A DNA stretch of 64,000 nucleotides from Phormidesmis priestleyi ULC007 (GTDB taxonomy: Bacteria > Cyanobacteriota > Cyanobacteriia > Leptolyngbyales > Leptolyngbyaceae). A model generated the notes under the pieces. It did not search any database. It was not told the origin of the DNA and saw only the letters and a list, made by a program, of their open reading frames with translations. Shown piece after piece: positions 1 to 7,674 of this stretch; the stretch's first letter is position 1; each line of letters opens with the position of its first letter. Made by a program: the position numbers and the translations under genes. The stretch is taken from positions 1 to 64,000 of the forward strand of contig NZ_MPPI01000021.1 in the NCBI RefSeq assembly GCF_001895925.1, given 5' to 3'.

Positions 1-36
1 CTGCAATGTCTGCCGCAATTGGGTAATCTGATGCAT

Positions 37-76
37 AGGGTTTCATATTGTGAACTCACTATTTGCATGAAACCCT
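37..76. repeat. short inverted repeat upstream of the broken rfbB
   Basis: AGGGTTTCAT (37-46) and ATGAAACCCT (67-76) are perfect 10-base inverted repeats with a 20-base spacer. The first ~115 bases of the window contain no recognisable gene. The repeat could be a hairpin belonging to the sequence that displaced the 5' half of the next gene, but nothing identifies it further. Confidence 0.35.
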
Positions 77-115
77 TTCCTAACCCCCTTTTGCAAGCTT
101 TTGTCCTGTACTTAG

Positions 116-676
116 CGTGCCTACTACCATACCTATGGATTGCCCACTATCATTACCAATTGCTCCAATAATTACGGCCCTTACCACTTTCTAGAGAAGC
201 TGATTCCCTTGATGTGCGTCAATATTCTCATGGGGAAGCCTCTACCAATCTATGGAGATGGGCAAAACATTCGAGATTGGCTCTATGTGTCCGATCACTG
301 CCAAGCGCTAGATACTGTGATTCACCAAGGCAAGCTGGGCGAAACCTACAACATTGGCGGCAACAACGAAGTCAAAAATATTGATCTGGTTTACATGCTG
401 TGCGATTTGATGGAAGAACTTGCGATCGACCTACCTGTGCGCCCTTGTCGTCAGTTGGCGACTTTCGTCAAAGACCGACCAGGGCACGATCGCCGCTACG
501 CCATCGATGCTACCAAGATCAAAACTGAACTGAACTGGACTCCCCGTGAGACGATCGCGAGTGGGTTACGACAGACGGTTCAGTGGTATCTAGCTCACCC
601 TGACTGGTGGCAATCGCTCCTCTCCCCGCAGTACCAAACGTACTATCAGCAGGTTTATATGAGTTTTAAGGCATGA
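116..676 (+). pseudogene. rfbB: dTDP-glucose 4,6-dehydratase, C-terminal half only (5'-truncated)
   Basis: Homology to RfbB/RmlB (dTDP-D-glucose to dTDP-4-keto-6-deoxyglucose, rhamnose pathway) begins at about base 116 with [11 protein letters not shown] and continues through [27 protein letters not shown] and [12 protein letters not shown] to a normal C-terminus. The family is about 350 residues; only about 185 remain. The NAD-binding GxxGxxG segment and the YxxxK catalytic motif are missing, and a TAG lies at 113-115 in the same frame. The break is internal, not caused by the window edge, since 115 bases of unrelated sequence precede it. The nearest start codon is TTG at 140. The stop overlaps the next ATG (ATGA), which suggests an original operon. 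Function is very probably lost. Confidence 0.85.
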
Positions 677-1526
677 TTCAGTTCACGTTGCCTCGCCCAC
701 AAAAAGCGGTCTGGATTGTTTTTCTAATGTTGATTGCTCTGATCACAATTGGAGTGATCCGGGTAAACTCATTCAACAATCCACCCGTTCACCCAGAGTC
801 CTCACGAGTTTTGGTGATTGCGAACCGCAATAGTCCCGTTTCTTTGCGAGTCGCTCAATACTACATGCAGCGTCGAGGGATTCCCACGACGAACTTTCTC
901 ACCCTAGAACTGTTTGACAGTAGCCAACAGCCAGTTTTTGAGTCGATCGAGTACCCGATCTATCAAAAACAGGTAGAGCGGCCCCTGCGGGAATTCTTGA
1001 ACCGCAGGCACCTTAGCGATCAGATCCGCTATGTCGTGCTCACGAAAGGGGTTCCCCTGCGGGTTAAGAATGTCCCCCCCATCCATTTATGAATGGGGAA
1101 ACGTTCATCCAACATCAGTCGCTCGATTCCACGATCGCGGCTCTTGACTACAAGACCTCAGCGATTGCCTTTAGAGACCTCGACTATAAAAAGATTTCTG
1201 GCAAGGAAGTCTTTGGGTTGCTGACCCCGAACCTTTACTGGCGGCAGACCTACCCTTTTGAGCATCGTCTGACGGGGGGCTATCTAGTGACTCGTTTGGA
1301 TAGCTATCACGAGGCAGATGCTCGATCTTTGGTCGATCGGGCCCTGACTCCGCGCCCCTCACTCTCAGGAACTGTTCTGCTTGATGCTTTCCACGAGAAT
1401 GAAAGTAGCGGTGAGCCGCAACTGGTGGATATTTTTGATCCTAAAGCTTGTACTCCGCAAATCGTCCCCAACTGCACTCCCCAAACGAGAGGGATGTGGG
1501 AGGCTTCTGGGCAAGATGTGATGTAG
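673..1526 (+). pseudogene. TIGR03790-family protein, frameshifted and 3'-truncated
   Basis: Two frames together give one protein. Frame 1 (673-1092) has a membrane anchor at about residues 12-32, then RVLVIANRNSPVSLRVAQYY and IRYVVLTKGVPLRV, which match the cyanobacterial TIGR03790 family of unknown function. Frame 2 continues from the C7 run at 1074-1080 with LDSTIAALDY and ends with LVDIFDPKACTPQ. One extra C in the run would rejoin the frames. The coding sequence then stops at 1526 where antisense GH31 sequence begins, so the C-terminal part is missing as well. It overlaps the rfbB remnant by ATGA. The frameshift alone could be a homopolymer sequencing error; the truncation could not. Confidence 0.75.
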
Positions 1527-1994
1527 TAGCGCAAAGCACCGCCTTCAAAGCTGGCAGTGGCAACCTCGTCAAAGGTGAAGTGCGTGATGGTGCAGTCTCC
1601 AGTAAAGCGGAATGCAGATATACATGGGGTCAGCCCCGGCATCATACTTGCCCGCCGCGTCGTAATTCCACACGCGAAAGGTCTTCGGCGTTTGGGTAAC
1701 TTCCTGCTTTTCGATCACTTCTCTGGCAAGACGGAGATTCAGCGGCACCGATCGCTCTCCCAACCCATAGACCGCTTCTTCAGCACGAAGCCGCGATCGA
1801 TGCGTCCACCCGTCTCCTGGCTTCTCTGGCGGCAACTCTTCCCGCACCACGTTTCCTAAAGCATCCCGGACTGTGATCCGACCGTCAATCGCGATCGCAA
1901 TCTTGAGTACTGGAGCGTCCTTCAAAAGACTCGTGACTGTCCAGCCCTCTGCCGTTTCTTTTAGGTGAGTTGCGACAGGTTCCCACTCTTGACG

Positions 1995-2035
1995 GGCGGT
2001 TCCTTCGGAGTTGCGCTTTGCGCTAAGCGCGTAAG
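1995..2035. repeat. small palindromic repeat, copy A
   Basis: Shares GTTCCTTCGGAGTTGCGCT with copy B at 2136-2174 and contains GCGCTT-tgcgct-AAGCGC, a 6-bp hairpin. Read on the minus strand it encodes SAKRNSEGTA inside the GH31 remnant, at a place where the family has no such segment. It behaves like a small coding-compatible repeat inserted in frame. Confidence 0.6.
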
Positions 2036-2135
2036 GTACTGGCGGCAGCCCTGGCTTCCAATCCATCCGCACGAGATCGGGAGTCAGAAAGCAAAGATTG
2101 AGTTCTGCTTGTTCAAAGTAAAAGTGGGCACCATT

Positions 2136-2174
2136 GGCAGTTCCTTCGGAGTTGCGCTCTGCACTAATCGCTTC
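2136..2174. repeat. small palindromic repeat, copy B
   Basis: Near-identical to copy A over about 38 bases in the same orientation, encoding SAERNSEGTA on the minus strand within the GH31 remnant. Its hairpin is weaker than that of copy A (GCG...CGC only), consistent with an older, drifted copy. Confidence 0.6.
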
Positions 2175-2269
2175 CGATTTCAGTAATTTTCCAGGGTGAC
2201 TGAATGTTTCTGAAGGGGGTGGAACGTTGATCTGCCGCTCTACTTTTTCCTTCCAACGAGAGTAGCGAA

Positions 2270-2413
2270 ATGCTTTGGGCGCATAGCTTAGTCAAAAAAA
2301 CCTGGGCACTCGTAACCCTGACTCCAGAAATTGATCAGCAGCTAAAGCAGTATGAATGCGAAAATAACATCTTTATGCTTGGTAAAAAAATTACAGTGGA
2401 GGGTGGATTTTAG
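2270..2413 (+). pseudogene. 47-codon ORF, possible C-terminal gene fragment
   Basis: An open frame, in frame from 2231 with an ATG at 2270, reads MLWAHSLVKKTWALVTLTPE and ends KKITVEGGF at TAG 2411-2413. It has protein-like composition but no visible ribosome site, and it begins inside the antisense GH31 remnant. I do not recognise the family. The most likely reading is the tail of another gene cut by the same rearrangements; chance is possible. Confidence 0.3.
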
Positions 2414-2505
2414 TAGAGTCAATCTTTTCCGTTCTGGCGTAGATAGCGATTAAGGCTCCTTTTCTAAAACCTCATACGTAGGATTAGATAACTCAGGAGG
2501 CGTTC

Positions 2506-2625
2506 ATGATTGTACACCGTCAGCTTTGCTATGGGATCTTGAAAGGCTGGAATCAAGATCCTGCATATGTTTTTCATCCCAATAGAATCTCTGAGAAATC
2601 AGCATTCTTGTCCTCTTTGAATTAA
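2506..2625 (+). CDS. 39-aa leader-type small ORF upstream of an unknown gene
   Basis: ATG at 2506 is preceded by a full AGGAGG (2495-2500) at five bases spacing, one of the best ribosome sites in the window. It encodes 39 residues from MIVHRQLCYGILKGW to FLSSLN, ending with TAA at 2623-2625. No domain or membrane segment is visible. Its last codons form the 5' arm of a 10-bp hairpin whose 3' arm holds the likely ribosome site of the gene starting at 2644, so its translation could open that site. It could be a leader peptide, a small cofunctional protein, or the remnant of a larger gene. Confidence 0.5.
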   Translation: MIVHRQLCYGILKGWNQDPAYVFHPNRISEKSAFLSSLN

Positions 2626-2637
2626 CCAAGAGGACAA
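2608..2637 (+). promoter_or_regulatory. hairpin that masks the ribosome site of the 2644 gene
   Basis: TTGTCCTCTT (2608-2617) pairs perfectly with AAGAGGACAA (2628-2637) across a 10-base loop. The right arm contains AGAGGA, placed about nine bases before ATG 2644, and the left arm is the end of the small ORF 2506-2625. There is no T-tract, so it does not look like a terminator. The inferred role is translational coupling. Confidence 0.5.
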
Positions 2638-2643
2638 AATATT

Positions 2644-3015
2644 ATGGGAGTTAGGACGATCGTTCCTGGCTCGATTTCGTTCACCGTTGAGTTGCGCTGC
2701 TCAACCGAAAAACGGTATCGAGTCAGTGTCACTTTAGATTTGCAAGAGCGTTACATCTTTCTCTCGTCTGGCATTCTCCCGAATGTGAGCGATGAGATTG
2801 AAGAGTTTGTGTCACAACTGAGTGAGATTGCGTCCAATCAACTGGCATTGTTCAAATGGGATGGCACGAGTGATTTGACGACTGAATATCAAATTGTTCG
2901 AGTGTTGCTGGGATATCAAGTTGAACATTCTTTAGTGAAGTTCAACATTGCGATCGGGAATGGTTCACTGATTCAAGTGGAGGAATTGCACAACAAAATC
3001 ACCATTCAACTGTAG
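2644..3015 (+). CDS. hypothetical protein, 123 aa
   Basis: No family recognised. The protein is soluble, with no signal peptide, membrane helix or cysteine motif. The first half (VELRCSTEKRYRVSVTLDLQ) is probably beta-rich; an acidic stretch (SDEIEEFVSQLSEIASNQ, about residues 50-67) could be a helix; the C-terminus returns to beta-like sequence ending LHNKITIQL. Codon use resembles neighbouring chromosomal genes. The ATG at 2644 follows AGAGGA inside a stable hairpin, and a 39-codon ORF ends 18 bases upstream, so the two are probably cotranscribed and coupled. It lies between a patch of broken genes and mtnP. Confidence 0.65.
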   Translation: MGVRTIVPGSISFTVELRCSTEKRYRVSVTLDLQERYIFLSSGILPNVSDEIEEFVSQLSEIASNQLALFKWDGTSDLTTEYQIVRVLLGYQVEHSLVKFNIAIGNGSLIQVEELHNKITIQL

Positions 3016-3215
3016 GAAGTTGGACGTTAGGGAGCTGTCGCTAGATCTGGGTAGCGCCTCCCCTAATGACCCCTGTTTATTTAGGTTCAGGAACTGAGCA
3101 GCATTTCCGGTAGACGTTTCAGCACCCGCTTGAAGATTACGGTGTTCTAGATAGACCACTAGCAGCGAAACACAGTAGAATAAGCTCCGATCGACTCACT
3201 TCACCTTTCTCACTC

Positions 3216-4091
3216 ATGTCTCAAGCAAAAATTGGCATTATCGGCGGCAGCGGACTCTATAAAATGGAGGCGCTGAAAGACGTAGAAGAGGTGCAGATTG
3301 AAACCCCATTTGGCTCACCATCAGACGCGCTGATTGTCGGAACGCTAGACAGAACGCGAGTCGCATTTTTAGCACGACACGGGCGAAATCACCATTTGCT
3401 ACCGTCTGAGTTGCCATTTCGGGCAAATATTTATGCGATGAAAAGTTTGGGCGTAGAGTATCTGATTTCAGCCTCTGCGGTGGGTTCGCTTCAAGAAGAG
3501 GCGAAACCGTTAGATATGGTCGTGCCCGATCAGTTTATCGATCGCACTAAAAATCGCATCTCCACGTTTTTTGGCGATGGCATTGTGGCGCACGTTGCCT
3601 TTGGCGATCCGATTTGTCTCAATTTGGCGAAGGTGTTAGGCGATTCGGTTGAGAGTCTCAATCTCATAGATGTCGCCCTTCATCGAGGCGGCACTTATGT
3701 TTGCATGGAAGGCCCGGCATTTTCGACGAAGGCAGAATCACATTTGCATCGCAGTTGGGGCGCAACGATCATCGGCATGACCAATCTTCCAGAAGCAAAA
3801 CTAGCGCGGGAAGCTGAAATTGCTTATGCGACTTTGGCGTTAGTCACAGATTATGATTGCTGGCATTGTGACCACGATAACGTAACAGTGGAGATGGTAA
3901 TCGCGAATCTGCAACGCAATGCAGTCAACGCACAGAAAGTGATTCAGGAAACGGTGCGGCGGTTGAGTGAAAATCCGCCGACTTCTGAAGCTCATTCTGC
4001 ACTGAAGTATGCAATTTTAACTCCAATGGATAAAGTTTCTGTTGCCGCTAAAGAACGGTTAGGTCTGTTGCTGAAGAAATATTTATACTAA
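3216..4091 (+). CDS. mtnP: S-methyl-5'-thioadenosine phosphorylase
   Basis: Cytosolic phosphorolysis of methylthioadenosine to adenine and methylthioribose-1-phosphate, the first step of methionine salvage after polyamine and related synthesis. The 291-residue length is normal for [14 protein letters not shown] at the N-terminus is the phosphate-binding glycine loop, ARHGRNH follows at about 53, [15 protein letters not shown] near 165 and [20 protein letters not shown] near 187 form the nucleoside site. ATG at 3216 places the glycine loop at the usual position; no clear ribosome site precedes it. It appears monocistronic. Confidence 0.95.
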   Translation: MSQAKIGIIGGSGLYKMEALKDVEEVQIETPFGSPSDALIVGTLDRTRVAFLARHGRNHHLLPSELPFRANIYAMKSLGVEYLISASAVGSLQEEAKPLDMVVPDQFIDRTKNRISTFFGDGIVAHVAFGDPICLNLAKVLGDSVESLNLIDVALHRGGTYVCMEGPAFSTKAESHLHRSWGATIIGMTNLPEAKLAREAEIAYATLALVTDYDCWHCDHDNVTVEMVIANLQRNAVNAQKVIQETVRRLSENPPTSEAHSALKYAILTPMDKVSVAAKERLGLLLKKYLY

Positions 4092-4124
4092 CCCGGCAAC
4101 CATTGTGATTACCTTTGACCCTTA

Positions 4125-4203
4125 CCCTAAATCCCTCTCCCAGAACGGGCGAGGGACTTTGAATCTGGCTCCCCTTCTTCTATTTTGGGAGCAGGGTGGT
4201 TTC
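4125..4203. repeat. degenerate copy of a dispersed intergenic repeat
   Basis: CCCTAAATCCCTCTCCCAG, then GAGGGACTTTGAATCTGG, then CTCCCC and TTTTGGGAGCAGGG, is the layout of a palindromic intergenic repeat common in filamentous cyanobacteria. It shares the CCCTAAATCCC and GGGACTTTGAA blocks with the element at 53492-53600. Inner pairings (CCCTCTCCC with CGAGGGA; CTCCC with GGGAG) allow hairpins. It lies between the convergent genes ending at 4091 and 4273 and may double as a termination region. Confidence 0.5.
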
Positions 4204-4272
4204 ATACAAGAAAAGAGTAGTACATTGGGGCAGAAACATTAAATATTTCTGCCCCAAAATAGATGGAAAGTT

Positions 4273-6045
4273 TCAAGGGTTGACGACTACCACGTAGGGC
4301 GAAGGCAGTGCTTGGGCTTTTCCAGCGTTGACCAACGCTTGATAGACAAACGCCGCGACTTCTGCTCGTGTGGCCTCCCGATTAGGATTCAATGCCCCGA
4401 CAGTTGGGTAGTTGACGACTACTTTTCGGGTGGTTGCCGAGGCGATCGAGCCACTCGCATACGACGGAATCGCAGTTGCATCTTGATATCTCGACAGAAC
4501 CGAAACATCTCCGTTGCCAAACTCTAAGCCATTTGCGATCGCCACCAGTGCCTGAACTCTGGGAATCTTTTGTTCTGGCTTAAAGGTGCCGCCAGGATAG
4601 CCCGCCATGAACCCACCCTGCGAGGCAGTTTGAATTGCGTCGAACCCCCAAAAGCTCTTGGCAACATCGGCAAAAGTCGTCCCCGCTCGGCGAGGTGTTG
4701 GGCTAAAAGCTTTGCTCACAATCACCGCAAACTGAGCACGAGTCACCGGATCGTTGGGCTTAAAGCTGCCATCTGGGAAGCCTGTAATTACCTTCTGGGC
4801 AGCCAAAGCTTGAATATAAGCCTGTGCCCAATGTCCCTGAACGTCAGCAAAGGTGCCGCTGCTGGCAACAAAGTCTACTTTTCCAAAAATGCGTTTAGGG
4901 TCGATGCTGTTGCCGATCGCAACCAGCGTGTTGTTACCCGTTGAGTTGTTGAGATCGAATTGTTTGTTATTGCGAATCGTGTTGTTTCCGGGAGTTTCAG
5001 CCGTGCCTAAGTCAGGTTGGGCCCCGATCGTGGCAACAACTCCATCGCGTTTGTTATCAGTAATCGAGTTGTTGCGAAGAATAGGACGAGCATTGTCATT
5101 GATGTAAATGCCATCCTGGTTTTGGCTGATTTGGTTGCCATCGACAAGGGGTGCAGAGGTGCCGCTGATCGCTAAACCAAACCCAGTGTCTATAAAGACG
5201 TTGCCTCGAATTTCACCCCGCGCTGCTTTTGCAACTGAGATGCCATCGCCTTCGTTTTTGGTGAAGAGGTTGTCGAGAATTTTAGGATTCGCGGTGCCTG
5301 TGACAAACACGCCTTCTCTGAGGCTCTTGGTAAAGGTGCTGTTGGCGATCGTCGGGTTGGTATCTTCAACCCAAATTCCCGTGCCGCGAGAGTTAGAATT
5401 TGTCACCGTCACGCCTCGAATCTCGCTGCTCTGAGCTGCCAAGATCGTCACATTTTGGGTGGCAAACGTCTTACTGTTATAGCCGCCGCTGCCCGTGATC
5501 TGAATGTTTTGCCCCTTGCCCACTTCGTCTCCGCGCAGCACCACACCCGCCTTCATTTTGACCGGAAACGTTTCGCCAGTTTCCTTACTATAGGTTCCGG
5601 GAGCGAGTTGCACGATCGTGCCTGCCGTCGCTTGTTGAAGGGCAAAAGCGATCGTCCGATAAGGGGCATCGGCTCGTCCGGCATCTGAGCGATCGTTCCC
5701 CGACGTTGGATTCACGTAAACAATGCCGCTGGCAGTCGGCACTTGCGGAATCTGCCCTGGAATAACATTCGGCTGAGTTGGCAATGGAATAACGCTAGGG
5801 TTCGGTACCGGAGTGACAACGTTTGGGTCTGGCACCGGAGTGACAACACTTGGCTGCCTGGGCCCAGACTGAGGAGTCTCAGGAGTCACCACGGGAACCA
5901 CTACATCATTATTTGGCTGAGTCGGAACCGACTGAGCAAGCAGGATTCCACTCCCGCTCATCAACATGAGAGTGGCTAACCCTGAAGAGGCAAAACGAGT
6001 TTTGAAATGAGAAACCGAGTTCTTTTGAATACCGTGGCGTGACAT
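4273..6045 (-). CDS. DUF1565 beta-helix protein with C-terminal SLH domains
   Basis: Envelope protein. A signal peptide (FASSGLATLMLMSGSGILLAQS) is followed by a Pro/Val/Thr-rich linker with repeats of the type VVTPVPDPN, then a DUF1565 segment (YVNPTSGNDRSDAG, YRTIAFALQQATAGTIVQLAPGTY) and parallel beta-helix turns of the kind LDNLFTKNEGDGI to about residue 385. The C-terminal ~190 residues hold three S-layer-homology repeats (FADVQGHWAQAYIQALAAQ, FADVAKSFWGFDAIQTASQG, and a diverged third) that would bind cell-wall polymer. Start taken at MSRHGIQK (6045), giving a standard signal peptide; an in-frame TTG at 6111 would add 22 residues. Monocistronic. The ligand of the helix is unknown. Confidence 0.85.
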   Translation of the reverse strand: MSRHGIQKNSVSHFKTRFASSGLATLMLMSGSGILLAQSVPTQPNNDVVVPVVTPETPQSGPRQPSVVTPVPDPNVVTPVPNPSVIPLPTQPNVIPGQIPQVPTASGIVYVNPTSGNDRSDAGRADAPYRTIAFALQQATAGTIVQLAPGTYSKETGETFPVKMKAGVVLRGDEVGKGQNIQITGSGGYNSKTFATQNVTILAAQSSEIRGVTVTNSNSRGTGIWVEDTNPTIANSTFTKSLREGVFVTGTANPKILDNLFTKNEGDGISVAKAARGEIRGNVFIDTGFGLAISGTSAPLVDGNQISQNQDGIYINDNARPILRNNSITDNKRDGVVATIGAQPDLGTAETPGNNTIRNNKQFDLNNSTGNNTLVAIGNSIDPKRIFGKVDFVASSGTFADVQGHWAQAYIQALAAQKVITGFPDGSFKPNDPVTRAQFAVIVSKAFSPTPRRAGTTFADVAKSFWGFDAIQTASQGGFMAGYPGGTFKPEQKIPRVQALVAIANGLEFGNGDVSVLSRYQDATAIPSYASGSIASATTRKVVVNYPTVGALNPNREATRAEVAAFVYQALVNAGKAQALPSPYVVVVNP

Positions 6046-6260
6046 ATTGGTGTGGTGTGTAAGAGTTAATTGATAAATCGGGACGCTTAATCGGTCAGAA
6101 TTCTGACTCAATCTCAGATATCAGCAATGACGATAGCATCTAAATCTCGATTTACAACTGAAGGAAATGACAAACCTAGATGAGTCTAAGTTCCCTGTAG
6201 CGCGGTTTAATGAAGTAAGACTCCTCAACCCAGCTAATTTTCATAGAGGCGACAAGAGCC

Positions 6261-6584
6261 ATGACAGATTTTCAGGATTTTCTCATTCACAAATGTGCCC
6301 AGGTCGCGATCGGAGAGTTTAAACCGGGCACGTTTGAAGCAGCGCAGCAACTTTATCAAGAAGCCGTTGCCATGTATGCAGAAGGTTTTCTAGGTGCTTA
6401 TCTGCTGCGGGAGAAAGACACCGATCGCGGCATTTCTGTGATTTTTTGGGAGAGCGAGGCACTGATGGAAGCCAACAGCAGCGAGGCCCATCAAGCTATT
6501 CTCAAGAAGATGACTCCGTTGTTTTCGGCAGTGCCAATGATCAACGCCTATGAGATTGTGAGCGAAATTCTGCCTAAAGAATGA
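6261..6584 (+). CDS. dimeric alpha/beta-barrel (ABM-like) small protein
   Basis: A 107-residue cytosolic protein with the layout of antibiotic-biosynthesis-monooxygenase-like ferredoxin folds: KPGTFEAAQQLYQEAVAMYAEGF as helix one, GAYLLREKDTDRGISVIFWES as strands two and three, SSEAHQAILKKMTPLFSA as helix two, and a final strand. It lacks a diagnostic catalytic residue, so activity is open (monooxygenase, stress sensor or EthD-like role). AGAGG precedes ATG 6261 at a somewhat long spacing. It is divergent from the SLH gene and lies 64 bases upstream of the DUF1400 gene, with which it may be cotranscribed. Confidence 0.6.
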   Translation: MTDFQDFLIHKCAQVAIGEFKPGTFEAAQQLYQEAVAMYAEGFLGAYLLREKDTDRGISVIFWESEALMEANSSEAHQAILKKMTPLFSAVPMINAYEIVSEILPKE

Positions 6585-6648
6585 TAAAATGGGAGAACCT
6601 ATTGCAGTGCGCTAACGTCGAGGAAGTCATCCTCATTTAACTAAGCGT

Positions 6649-7200
6649 ATGAAATTACAAGGTTTATCTTTTCGTCTTTTGCTGGCTTTAGGAGTGGCAA
6701 CAGGTGCTATTGTCGTGAGTCCCTCTGCTTTTGCGGCTCAACAAGTGATTTTGAAATATGGCATTTTGCGAGAATCTGTTTCAGTCAGCGACTTGACAAC
6801 CTTTGCTGAAACGGGAAACACATCGCCTGCCCTGCAAGCTCATTTGAAACTCTCCCGTCAAAAACCAGAAGCGGTGCGGCAAACGCTCACGAAAGAGATC
6901 CGCATTAATCCGATCGTGCTTGATCGAGTGATGAACAGTCCGATCGGAAATGTCCTCCTCGATCCGCTCAGTCAAGCCATCCGAACCCCAACCGGAGGTG
7001 CTGATCGTCAAGCGCTTCGAGGTGCTCTTGCGCTTTCTGCTAGCGGAGATGGCAAACTTTCGGTTTTAGAAATCGTGCAGAAATATCCGACTCAAGAGGT
7101 TTTAGTTGATGGCGATCGCATTGTGGATGCCTATCGTCGCTTGAGTGATCTCGTCGATCGCATCAAAGGCCCTCTCGGCAGCATTCTTCTTAAAAGATAA
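6649..7200 (+). CDS. DUF1400 domain secreted protein
   Basis: A signal peptide (LLLALGVATGAIVVSPSAFA, cleaved near residue 30) is followed by the cyanobacterial DUF1400 module: QVILKYGILRESVSVSDLTT, FAETGNTSPALQAHL, PIVLDRVMNSPIGNVLLDPL and a C-terminal IVDAYRRLSDLVDRI. In many cyanobacteria this module is fused in front of an alpha/beta-hydrolase. Here it stands alone at 183 residues and no hydrolase catalytic triad exists in it. It is probably periplasmic; function unknown. A hairpin directly after the stop (7201-7216) may end the transcript. Confidence 0.8.
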   Translation: MKLQGLSFRLLLALGVATGAIVVSPSAFAAQQVILKYGILRESVSVSDLTTFAETGNTSPALQAHLKLSRQKPEAVRQTLTKEIRINPIVLDRVMNSPIGNVLLDPLSQAIRTPTGGADRQALRGALALSASGDGKLSVLEIVQKYPTQEVLVDGDRIVDAYRRLSDLVDRIKGPLGSILLKR

Positions 7201-7216
7201 CCCCCTAAAAAGGGGG
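7201..7216 (+). terminator. hairpin at the end of the DUF1400 gene
   Basis: CCCCCT-aaaa-AGGGGG begins immediately after the TAA at 7200, a 6-bp GC-rich stem. No T-run follows, so it may protect the 3' end or act as an inefficient terminator rather than a classical intrinsic one. Confidence 0.45.
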
Positions 7217-7248
7217 CACTACCGAGAGGAGGATTTGAGCCTTGACTT

Positions 7249-7467
7249 TTAGTAAGCCAGGGTTTCTAGCGTCTCGCGCAAGTAGGTATGAACCAGCGTA
7301 TCAAGACTGATATCTGCCAGGCGCTTGTCTACTTCTCGCTCAATCTTCCAGCCTTTAAAGCCTGAACTCTCGGCGATCGCTCGCTTGAGACTATCCCAAA
7401 CTTGAGTCTCGTAAGCTAGAGGGTGAGCATTATCTTCAGAGGGTGAAGACGCGTTGAAGTTAGACAT
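7249..7467 (-). CDS. conserved small cyanobacterial protein, 72 aa
   Basis: A soluble 72-residue protein. Its central block, VWDSLKRAIAESSGFKGWKIER, continues into DKRLADISLDTLVHTYLRETLETLAY, predicted mostly helical. The sequence has the look of a conserved cyanobacterial hypothetical, but I cannot name a family. ATG at 7467 lies on its own between the DUF1400 gene (convergent) and a 207-base non-coding stretch (7468-7674) in which I see no gene or clear structure. Confidence 0.6.
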   Translation of the reverse strand: MSNFNASSPSEDNAHPLAYETQVWDSLKRAIAESSGFKGWKIEREVDKRLADISLDTLVHTYLRETLETLAY

Positions 7468-7674
7468 GGCAGACCTTTGTGAGAGAGCATCAAAAATTTG
7501 TAGCGTTGAAGCGGTTTCGCTTTAGGAAAAACTTAATTTTGGGAAGCCAAATTCTTATCAGAGCCTATCTACAAGATAGCTTAATGAGCATTGTTGTCTG
7601 TAATTTTGACAACATTTCTACTCGGTTGAGATATAAAAAATTCTATCGTAATAACAGAAAGCGCTCACGATCGT

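Larger units (their letters stand above)
1505..2291 (-). pseudogene. GH31 alpha-glucosidase N-terminal remnant
   Basis: Minus-strand frame from about 2291 to 1569 encodes the N-terminal beta-sandwich of a family 31 glycosidase: FSHPGKLLKSEAI, FFEQAEL-like FEQAELNLCFLTPDLVRMDW, EELPPEKPGDGW, YGLGERSVPLNLR and YDAGADPMYICIPLYW. It then shifts frame after LHHHA and resumes as HFTFDEVATASFEGGALRYY, with roughly ten codons lost. The catalytic barrel is absent: homology stops at about 1510, abutting the truncated TIGR03790 gene. No usable start codon lies at the N-terminal end, where an in-frame TGA sits at 2292-2294. Two copies of a palindromic repeat add SAERNSEGTA and SAKRNSEGTA to the reading frame. 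A dead fragment. Confidence 0.75.

Noticed and set aside
4300-5980. Several open frames on the plus strand opposite the SLH/beta-helix gene.
   Set aside because: They lack domains and ribosome sites and are mirror frames of a gene with a signal peptide, DUF1565 and SLH motifs.
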